From Streptomyces sp. KL109B (GTDB lineage: Bacteria > Actinomycetota > Actinomycetes > Streptomycetales > Streptomycetaceae): a stretch of DNA of 64,000 bases. The first letter of the stretch is position 1. Each line of letters begins with the position of its first letter. Location of the stretch: positions 310,001 to 374,000 of the forward strand of contig NZ_JASERL010000005.1 in the NCBI RefSeq assembly GCF_030766935.1. Direction: 5' to 3'. This document shows, piece by piece, positions 58,111 to 64,000 of the stretch. The notes under the pieces were generated by a model. It saw only the letters and a list, made by a program, of their open reading frames with translations. It did not search any database and was not told where the DNA came from. Made by a program: the position numbers and the translations under genes.

Positions 58111-58215
58111 CACACGTCGACACACCAAGACACACGTCGACACACGTCGACACACCAAGACACACGTACACGCCAAGACACGTCAATACACCGATACGTA
58201 TCAAGTCATCGACAC
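58111..58215 (+). repeat. Six exact 10-bp repeats ahead of the ACP gene
   Basis: From the KAS III stop, decamers CACACGTCGA, CACACCAAGA, CACACGTCGA, CACACGTCGA, CACACCAAGA and CACACGTACA run consecutively (58111-58170). Degenerate copies follow, one of which contains part of the ACP ribosome site (ACACCAAGGAG). This C/A-rich strand should be unstructured and may enhance translation of the ACP or be a slippage product. It is the only large gap within the tightly packed operon. Confidence 0.9.
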
Positions 58216-58231
58216 ACCAAGGAGACACCCC

Positions 58232-58474
58232 ATGGACAACGTCTACGAACGCCTCGTGGCTCTGCTGGCCCAGGGCTTCGGCCTGGAGGCCGACGAGATC
58301 GATCCCGAGCGGACCTTCGGTGAGCTGGAGATGGACTCGCTCGCCCTGGTCGAGCTGGGCCTGAGCGCCCAGCAGGAGTTCGGCATCGCCCTCGCCGACG
58401 ACGACATCCGGTCGAGCGACACCATCGCGCAGGCCGCCAAGACCGTCGAGGCCAAGATGGCGGGCCCCGCATGA
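58232..58474 (+). CDS. Acyl carrier protein
   Basis: An 80-residue acidic four-helix ACP. FGELEMDSLALVEL carries the phosphopantetheine serine (S36) and the rest (VALLAQGFGLEADEIDP, FGIALADDDIRSSDTIAQAA) fits the fold. It carries the growing fatty chain for the KAS III and KAS II enzymes either side. AAGGAGA precedes the ATG, and the stop overlaps the KAS II ATG (ATGA). Confidence 0.93.
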   Translation: MDNVYERLVALLAQGFGLEADEIDPERTFGELEMDSLALVELGLSAQQEFGIALADDDIRSSDTIAQAAKTVEAKMAGPA

Positions 58475-59709
58475 CATCGGGCCGCACTCCGTCGCACGCG
58501 GCGGTGACCGGCATCGGCATGGTGACCGCGGCCGGGATCGGCGTGCGGGCCGCGTGGGAGACCATCCGCGCGGGCGCGGCGACGGCGGCCGCGCCCGTAC
58601 CCGAACTAGCGGGCACCCCCGCCGACTTCGGCTGCGCGGTCACCGACTTCGGCAGGGCGGGACTCATCGAGCGACGCAAGGCATGGCGGCTCGACCGCAG
58701 CAGCCAGTTCGCCGTCGTCGCCGCCCGGGAGGCCCTGGCCGACTCCGGTCTGGACAGCGCCACTTGGGACGGCGCCCGCGTCGGCGTCGTACTCGGCAGC
58801 GGCATCGGCGGCGCGGCCACGTGGGAGAAGCAGCACCGGGCGCTCCTCGACGACGGGGCGCAGAAGGTGTCGTCGCTCCTCATCCCGATGCTGGCCATCA
58901 ACATGGCGGCGGGTTACGTCGCGATGGAGTGCGGCGCCCGTGGCCCGAACCTCGTCACCGCCACGGCCTGTGCCTCGGGCGCGACGGCGGTGGGTGTCGC
59001 GCGCGACCTGCTGCGCTCCGGCGCCTGCGACGTGGTGATCACCGGCGGCACGGAGGCCTGCCTCGTGCCCTCGATCATCTCCGGCTTCAGTCAGATGGGA
59101 GCGCTGTCGACGCGCCGCGACGCACCCCACGCCGCCTCCCGCCCCTTCGACAGCGACCGGGACGGATTCGTACCGGCGGAGGGCGCCGCCGTCCTGGTCC
59201 TGGAACGGGCCGAGGACGCACGCGCGCGTGGCGCGTCCGTCCACGCCCTGGTCAGCGGGTACGGGGCGTCGGCCGACGCGCACAACGCCACCGCCCCCGA
59301 CCCGGAGGGCGCGGGCGCCGAACTGGCCCTGCGCGCCGCCCTGTCCGACGCCGGGATCGGCCCCGGCGACGTGGACCATGTCAACGCCCATGGCACTGCC
59401 ACTCCGTTGAACGACGTGGCCGAGGCGAAGCTCATCCGGCGCGCGCTCGGCGAGCGGCCCGCCGTCACCTCGGTCAAGGGTGTCACCGGGCACGCGCTGG
59501 GCGCGGCCGGAGCGATCGAGGCGGCCGTGACCGCGCTGACCCTGGAGCACGGCTTCGTACCGCCCACCGCCAACCTCGAAAGCCAGGACCCGCGCGTCGA
59601 ACTCGACGTCGTCGCCAAGGCGGGCCGTGACACCCGCTGCGAGGTCGCGGTCTCCCATTCGTTCGGATTTGGCGGGCAGAACGCGGTGCTCGTCCTCACC
59701 CGGGCGTGA
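58471..59709 (+). CDS. 3-oxoacyl-ACP synthase II (FabF-like KAS II)
   Basis: A 412-residue elongating ketosynthase with Cys-His-His-Lys residues intact: C167 in VTATACASGATAVG, His in VDHVNAHGTATPLND, Lys in VTSVKGVTGHALGAAGAIEA and the second His in the same block. SFGFGGQNAVLVLTRA ends the protein. It is therefore a catalytic KAS rather than a chain-length-factor-like partner. It extends the ACP-bound chain and probably makes a dedicated acyl chain for the pathway, with the reductive steps borrowed from primary metabolism. It is coupled to the ACP gene. Confidence 0.94.
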   Translation: MTSGRTPSHAAVTGIGMVTAAGIGVRAAWETIRAGAATAAAPVPELAGTPADFGCAVTDFGRAGLIERRKAWRLDRSSQFAVVAAREALADSGLDSATWDGARVGVVLGSGIGGAATWEKQHRALLDDGAQKVSSLLIPMLAINMAAGYVAMECGARGPNLVTATACASGATAVGVARDLLRSGACDVVITGGTEACLVPSIISGFSQMGALSTRRDAPHAASRPFDSDRDGFVPAEGAAVLVLERAEDARARGASVHALVSGYGASADAHNATAPDPEGAGAELALRAALSDAGIGPGDVDHVNAHGTATPLNDVAEAKLIRRALGERPAVTSVKGVTGHALGAAGAIEAAVTALTLEHGFVPPTANLESQDPRVELDVVAKAGRDTRCEVAVSHSFGFGGQNAVLVLTRA

Positions 59710-59713
59710 GGCC

Positions 59714-61255
59714 GTGGGCTCGCTGACCACGACCCTCGCGCGCTGGGCCGCCGGCCTGCGCCACGACGACCTGCCGGAGCGGATCAGCGGCTACGCGACC
59801 AGCCAGCTGATCTCCCACCTCGCCGTCGTCCGCGCCGGTATGGCACACCCGTTGGGCCGGAAGCTGGTCGAGGCGTTCGGGCCCCCGACCACGGACGGAC
59901 CGGACGGCCCGGACGACCCGGACCGCGCCGCGTACGTCCTGGCGGCGCTCTCCTCCTGCCTCTACTACGAGGACAGCATGTACGTGGGTCACGTGTCGCA
60001 CTCGACCGTCGGTGTACCCCTGGCCTTCCGCCGTGAACAGCGGCTGACCGGGCGGCAGTTGATCGCCGCCGTGGTCGCCGCCAACGAGTGCGCGGCGCGG
60101 GTGACCGCCGCGGGCACCCTGGGTCCGTTCCGCGGTCAGACCGCGGCGCACGCCCAGTTGGTGGGTGCCGTGGCGGCGAAGTCGCACGGCGCGGGCGCCC
60201 CTGCCGCACAGTGGGCCGACGCCTGGGGGCTTGCCCTCGCCGCCCCGCCGTGGTCCTTGCGGCGCGCCTTCCTGGGCAGTGACGCCAAGGTGCTCTCCGC
60301 GTCCGCGCCCGTACGCATCGGCCTGGACGCGTGCCGGGCGGCAGCCGCGGGTCTGACGGGGGCCGCGGACATCCTGGAGCACCCCGGCGGCCTCCTCGCC
60401 AAGGTCTCCGACGCACCCACGCCCGAGGTCGTCACGGCGGGACTCGGCACCCGTTGGCACACCGAGACACTGTCGTTCAAGGTGCACCCGGCGGGCGCGT
60501 ACGTCGACGCGGCCATCGACTGCGCCCGCGAACTCCACCGGCAACTCCCCCGGCAATTCCCCCGGCAGTTCCACGACGTGAACGAGCCGGCCGACATAGA
60601 CGAGATGGACGGGATAGACGAGATAGACGAGATCGTGGTGCGTGCCGCGCGGCTGACCATGGTGATGGACCGCGAGTCACGTCCCTACCTCGACCGTGAG
60701 CGCTCCGCGATCCTGGCGCTCAACCTGTCCGTCGCCTACAACGTGGCGACCGCCCTCCTCACCGGCGGCGTCACGGTCGCCGACCTCACCGAACCGGCCA
60801 CCGCCGACCCCGCGCGCTGGGCCCTCGCGGCGAAGGTCCGCCTCCAGTACGACCCCGAGCTGAGCCGCGAACTGCTGGGCGCCACCGCCCCGTTGGGCGA
60901 GGCGTTGCGCCAGGCCGGTGCGCGGGCGGAGGAGTGGTTCGCGGCGTTCTCCGGCTCCGGGAAGACACGCGTGGCCCTCCCGAAGGGGGACCCGAGCGTC
61001 ACCTTCGAGGACGCCACGAAGGTGGTCGGCTCCCGCATCGACATCACCTTGCGCGACGGCCGCACCCTCCGCGCCCAGCGCGCGCACGCCGTCGGCTCGG
61101 CCGGTCCCGAGACCCGGCGCGACCACCGCGCCATCGCACTGGACAAGCTCGCGGCCACCGGCGCGCCCGCGGACGCCATGGCGGCGCTGCGGCACACGGC
61201 GTCGCTGGACGCGGCCGAACTCGACGCGGCGGTACGGGAGGTGCTGACCCGGTGA
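59714..61255 (+). CDS. MmgE/PrpD family protein (VlmK-like dehydratase candidate)
   Basis: A 513-residue protein of the 2-methylcitrate dehydratase/immune-responsive gene 1 superfamily: SQLISHLAVVRAGMAHPLG, YEDSMYVGHVSHSTVGVPLA, LTGRQLIAAVVAANECAARV, ETLSFKVHPAGAYVDAAIDC, and the later SILALNLSVAYNVATALLTG. A low-complexity acidic insert (ADIDEMDGIDEIDEIV) precedes the lid region. In valanimycin biosynthesis the related VlmK eliminates phosphate from a phosphorylated hydrate to form the alkene. Here it may dehydrate a serine-derived part of the molecule. GTG at 59714 is 4 bp after the KAS II stop. Confidence 0.85.
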   Translation: MGSLTTTLARWAAGLRHDDLPERISGYATSQLISHLAVVRAGMAHPLGRKLVEAFGPPTTDGPDGPDDPDRAAYVLAALSSCLYYEDSMYVGHVSHSTVGVPLAFRREQRLTGRQLIAAVVAANECAARVTAAGTLGPFRGQTAAHAQLVGAVAAKSHGAGAPAAQWADAWGLALAAPPWSLRRAFLGSDAKVLSASAPVRIGLDACRAAAAGLTGAADILEHPGGLLAKVSDAPTPEVVTAGLGTRWHTETLSFKVHPAGAYVDAAIDCARELHRQLPRQFPRQFHDVNEPADIDEMDGIDEIDEIVVRAARLTMVMDRESRPYLDRERSAILALNLSVAYNVATALLTGGVTVADLTEPATADPARWALAAKVRLQYDPELSRELLGATAPLGEALRQAGARAEEWFAAFSGSGKTRVALPKGDPSVTFEDATKVVGSRIDITLRDGRTLRAQRAHAVGSAGPETRRDHRAIALDKLAATGAPADAMAALRHTASLDAAELDAAVREVLTR

Positions 61256-61998
61256 CCACACCCCGGCCCCGGCCCCGGCCCCGGCCCCGGCCCCGGTCCC
61301 AACCCAGGCCCCAACGGCCCTACACAAGCGCCGCCTTCTTCGACGTCGACGAGACCCTCATCGCCGCGAAGAGCATGTTCCGGTTCCTGGAGTTCCACCT
61401 CGCGGAGATCGGCAGCCCGCCGTCCGCGTACTCGGACGTACTCGACGAACTGCGCGCCCTCGTCGCCGCGGGCACCTCCCGCGAGGACGTGCTGCGCGCC
61501 TACTACCGCGTCTACGCGGGACGGCGCGCCGCGGACCTGGCCGTCCAGGGCCGTGCGTGGTTCCGGCGCGAGCAGCGCGCCGGGGGCCTGTTCCTGCCCG
61601 CCAGCCTGCGGGCGTTCCGCGAACACCGGCGGCGCGGCGACCTCACGGTGCTGGTCTCCGGTTCCTTCGCGCCCTGCCTCGACCCGGTGGCCTCCTGGCT
61701 CGGCGCCACGGCCGTGGCGGGCACCCGGCTCGAAACGGTCGACGGCGTCCACACCGGCCGCGTACTCACGCTCATGCTGGGCCGGGACAAGGCCGACGCG
61801 ATCCGGGCCGTCCTGCGGGGGCACGGGATCGCCGCGGCCGCGTGCAGCGCCTACGGCGATCACGTGTCGGACCTGCCGATGCTGCTGGCCGTCGGACACC
61901 CGGTCGTGGTCGGCGACGACCCCGAACTGCGCAGGCGCGCGGTGACCCACGGGTGGCGGCGGCTGCCGGGGCTGCGCGACGCCAGGAGCGGTCGGTGA
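61252..61998 (+). CDS. HAD-superfamily (SerB/HAD-IB-like) phosphatase or transferase
   Basis: A 248-residue HAD protein. Motif I is AAFFDVDETLIAAKSMF (D31, D33), motif II LTVLVSGSFAPCL, Lys in LGRDKADAIRAVL and motif III CSAYGDHVSDLPMLLAVG. This is the HAD-IB layout with a helical cap. The first 20 residues are a Pro-Arg repeat (PRPRPRPRPR) encoded by a tandem CGGCCC tract at about 61263-61300, so the true start may lie after it. GTG at 61252 overlaps the MmgE/PrpD stop. It could remove phosphate from a pathway intermediate; no kinase gene is seen in the window. Confidence 0.87.
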   Translation: MTTPRPRPRPRPRPRSQPRPQRPYTSAAFFDVDETLIAAKSMFRFLEFHLAEIGSPPSAYSDVLDELRALVAAGTSREDVLRAYYRVYAGRRAADLAVQGRAWFRREQRAGGLFLPASLRAFREHRRRGDLTVLVSGSFAPCLDPVASWLGATAVAGTRLETVDGVHTGRVLTLMLGRDKADAIRAVLRGHGIAAAACSAYGDHVSDLPMLLAVGHPVVVGDDPELRRRAVTHGWRRLPGLRDARSGR

Positions 61999-62091
61999 GC
62001 GCGGAGGATGGCGCCGGAATCTCGCCAGCCCGGCCACGGGCCCGCTGGCATCGTCGATCCCACTCATGAAGTTGCCCGGAGGAGTCCCGAC

Positions 62092-62772
62092 ATGACAGAC
62101 ACCGTGATGTACGCGGCCGAGGCCGACGACCCCTATCTGCTGGGCGCGGGCGAGACCGCCCGGCTCCTGTCCGCCGCCCCGTGGAAGCGGCTCGCCGTGC
62201 TGGGTGACAGCGGCGCGGAGGGGGTGACCGAGGCGTTCGACGGCTACCGCTGCCTGCCGTGGAGCGAACGTTTCGTACCGGAGCTGCGGACCGTGTCGCC
62301 GGACCTCGAAGCCGTCAACCTGGGCCTGCGGAACCTCTTCGCGGCGCAGGTGCGCAAGACACAGCTGGCGCCCGCGCTCGCGTTCCGGCCGGACCTGGCG
62401 ATCGTGTTCGCCGGGGGCAACGACATGCTGCAACGGCACTTCGACATCGACGCCGTCGCCGACGAACTCGCCGTCATCGTCGGCTCGTTGCGGGAGACCG
62501 GCTGCACGGTGCTGACCTCGGGCCTGTTCGACATCACGTCGTCGCCGTACGTCGACGAGCGGTACCGCGAGCCGATGAGCGAGCGCATCGCCGCGTGGTC
62601 GGAGCGGACCAAGCAGGTGTCGGCGCGGCTCGGCGCCGTCCATGTGGACCTGCCGAAGCACCCCGCGGGCACCGAGGCCATCTACAGCACCGACGGGCTG
62701 CACCTCAACGCCCGGGGCCAGGCCATCCTGTGCGCCGAGATCGTACGGACCCTCGCGGAACAGGCCCTGTAG
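62092..62772 (+). CDS. SGNH/GDSL hydrolase
   Basis: A 226-residue SGNH esterase-like enzyme with all four blocks: nucleophile S40 in RLAVLGDSGAEG, Gly in VNLGLRN, Asn in VFAGGNDML near residue 107, and the Asp/His pair in YSTDGLHLNARGQ near 201-204. In a lipidic pathway it may cleave an ester or act as an acyltransferase. The ATG at 62092 has GGAGGAG upstream. It resembles the convergent partial SGNH protein at the right edge in domain order and in phrases such as LRETGC and VLT, so the two are paralogues. Confidence 0.88.
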   Translation: MTDTVMYAAEADDPYLLGAGETARLLSAAPWKRLAVLGDSGAEGVTEAFDGYRCLPWSERFVPELRTVSPDLEAVNLGLRNLFAAQVRKTQLAPALAFRPDLAIVFAGGNDMLQRHFDIDAVADELAVIVGSLRETGCTVLTSGLFDITSSPYVDERYREPMSERIAAWSERTKQVSARLGAVHVDLPKHPAGTEAIYSTDGLHLNARGQAILCAEIVRTLAEQAL

Positions 62773-63581
62773 TGTCCGCCTCCGTGACATCCGCCGGTTC
62801 GCGGGCGTACGTGGCGGCGACCAAGGACGACGTGCGCCGCATCGGGGGGTCCTTCATGAAGAGCCCCGAGGCCCGGCAGGCCGCCGAGGACCTGGGCCTC
62901 TCCGGCTTCGAGTGCTACTTCCGGGGGCGCGGCGGCGTGTTGGGCCCGATGGCCCCGGACGTCAGGGCCGCGGTCTTCGGCTTCTTCCCGGTGGAGTTCG
63001 TGCGGCGGCACTGCGGGGTGTCCGGGACGTCCTCCGACGCGCCGGACATCACGGACCGGTACGCGGAGGCATGTCGTGCGTGGGGCCGGCGGTGCCTCGC
63101 GGGGTTCTCGTCGGCCGACCGGCTCGCCGAGCTCCTGGAGGCCGTCGCCGACCGGGTGGACGCGCCGGGCCTGCCGCTGTTCGCCGGCTGGCGCGGCGTC
63201 GAGCGCCCCGCCGACGGTCCGGCGCGGGTCGCCCAACTCGCCCACGTGCTGCGCGAACACCGGGGCGGCCTGCACCTGTCGGCGGTGCTCGCCACCGGCC
63301 TGACACCGCTGGAGGCCACGCTGACCCGCGACAACGGACCGGCACGCGCCCGCTTCCTGGGCTGGGCACTCCCCTACCCGATCGTCGACGGGGAGACCCG
63401 CGCCCGGCGGGCCGCGGCGGAGGAGCTCACCGACCGGATGGCGGCGCCCGCCTACGGCGTACTGAGCGCGGCGGACGCCGACGAGTTGGGCGGTCTGCTG
63501 CGCGCCGCCTCGGCCCTGGCGATGTCGCGGCACCGGCCCGTCGTACGAGCCGGTGCCGCCACCACCTCAGCGCCGCTATGA
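62772..63581 (+). CDS. SCO6745/SalK-like family protein of unknown function
   Basis: A 269-residue helical protein. Typical phrases are YVAATKDDVRRIGGSFMKSP, DLGLSGFECYFRGRGGVLGP, AVFGFFPVEFVRR, ACRAWGRRCLAGFSSADRLA and GLPLFAGWRGVERPADGPAR, then HVLREHRGGLHLSAVLATGL. I recognise this as a family common in Streptomyces (annotated as SCO6745 or SalK-like), but its biochemistry is not known to me. The GTG at 62772 shares a base with the preceding stop codon. It is the last rightward gene in the window, convergent with the partial SGNH gene. Confidence 0.75.
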   Translation: MSASVTSAGSRAYVAATKDDVRRIGGSFMKSPEARQAAEDLGLSGFECYFRGRGGVLGPMAPDVRAAVFGFFPVEFVRRHCGVSGTSSDAPDITDRYAEACRAWGRRCLAGFSSADRLAELLEAVADRVDAPGLPLFAGWRGVERPADGPARVAQLAHVLREHRGGLHLSAVLATGLTPLEATLTRDNGPARARFLGWALPYPIVDGETRARRAAAEELTDRMAAPAYGVLSAADADELGGLLRAASALAMSRHRPVVRAGAATTSAPL

Positions 63582-63588
63582 CGCGGCG

Positions 63589-64000
63589 TCAGGAACGGCT
63601 CTTCAGCAGACCGAGGATCCGGATCACCGCCGAGGCCGCGATCGCGTGCCCCCGGCCGTTGAGATACGGCGCGTTGGGGCTCCACGGGCTCGGCCCGGGG
63701 CTCACCGGGCGGCGCGCGAGGTCCACGTAGTGCGCGCCGTGCCGCAGCGAGATCGACTCGGTGCGCTCGGCCAACAGCCGTACCCGGTACCGCACTTCGG
63801 CCATGCGGGACGCCGGAGCACCCTCGGCCCTCGACATGTCCGGTACGCCCATGGTCAGCACCGCGCAGCCGGTCTCCCGCAGCGGCCCGATCATCCGGCT
63901 CAGCTCGATCTCGACGGCGTACGCGTCGAAGGAGTCGCCGAGCACGTCGGTGCCCCCGCAGGCGATCACCGCGAGGGTGGGCTTGAGGGCCAGTGCCCTG
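63589..64000 (-). CDS. SGNH-like protein lacking catalytic residues (5' part beyond the right edge)
   Basis: The frame is open from the stop at 63589 to the window edge (about 137 codons); the N-terminus is missing. It reads LALKPTLAVIACGGTDVLGD, SRMIGPLRETGCAVLTMGVP, RYRVRLLAERTESISLRHGA and PNAPYLNGRGHAIAASAVIR. Alignment by eye with the convergent SGNH hydrolase shows the block III Asn replaced by Thr (GGND to GGTD) and the block V Asp-x-x-His replaced by Asn-x-x-Tyr (DGLH to NAPY). The catalytic dyad partners are therefore lost in the visible part. It may be a non-hydrolytic paralogue. Confidence 0.8.
   Translation of the reverse strand, partial: RALALKPTLAVIACGGTDVLGDSFDAYAVEIELSRMIGPLRETGCAVLTMGVPDMSRAEGAPASRMAEVRYRVRLLAERTESISLRHGAHYVDLARRPVSPGPSPWSPNAPYLNGRGHAIAASAVIRILGLLKSRS

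Overview
This window looks like chromosomal DNA of a Streptomyces species or close relative. It has very high G+C with G/C-rich third codon positions, frequent GTG and one TTG start, ATGA/GTGA gene overlaps, an ECF sigma/zinc anti-sigma pair, a SARP regulator, an actinobacterial 'HIDLLR' cysteine leader peptide and an IS701-type transposase remnant. No tRNA, rRNA, CRISPR array or intact mobile element was seen.

Layout. 1-8.8 kb: end of a membrane protein, a secreted GH92 alpha-mannosidase, an Lrp regulator divergent from a PatB/MalY C-S lyase, a broken ridA copy, an amino-acid permease, and an ABM-domain/CMD-domain pair. 8.9-15 kb: a sugar-acid module (two MFS transporters and an enolase-superfamily dehydratase) divergent from an IclR regulator, then another MFS. 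15.3-20.2 kb: a TPR protein, a LysR regulator divergent from a zinc alcohol dehydrogenase, and a flavin amine oxidase with a TTG start. 20.2-23 kb: a decayed accessory patch with an IS701 remnant, a membrane protein of unknown function and two small frameshifted genes. 23.1-29 kb: a sulfonate/sulfur operon (leader peptide, SsuC, SsuB, SsuA, SsuD, flavin monooxygenase). 29.1-46.8 kb: MltG-like protein, a MarR-controlled ABC exporter, an FAD/Fe-S dehydrogenase, an L,D-transpeptidase-like lipoprotein, a heterodimeric ABC exporter, a COG4315 lipoprotein with its ECF sigma/anti-sigma pair, a membrane hydrolase, a Ski2-like helicase and a TesB thioesterase.

46.8-64 kb holds the most interesting content: a biosynthetic gene cluster that continues past the right edge. 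It has XRE and SARP regulators, an MprF-type aminoacyl-tRNA-dependent transferase, an aldehyde-dehydrogenase-like reductase, an acyl-CoA-dehydrogenase-fold flavoenzyme, a class III aminotransferase, a SRPBCC protein, a small polytopic membrane protein, a flavin reductase, a ferritin-like diiron protein, a fatty-acid desaturase, KAS III, ACP, KAS II, an MmgE/PrpD protein, a HAD phosphatase and two SGNH proteins. The set matches the logic known for valanimycin (VlmA, VlmH/VlmR, VlmO, VlmB, VlmK), with the amine apparently supplied from a dedicated fatty-acid chain by reduction and transamination rather than from valine. I therefore infer a lipidic azoxy compound, possibly an alkenyl azoxy of the elaiomycin/azodyrecin/jietacin type.

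Regulation is unusually readable. There are 11-bp-periodic SARP-type heptamers at the head of the biosynthetic operon, matching back-to-back ECF promoters at 40.95-41.02 kb, a MarR-type operator lying on the exporter promoter, and a probably leaderless cysteine leader peptide with a dyad over its -35. Two separate 5' leaders each carry six copies of an exact 10-bp repeat.
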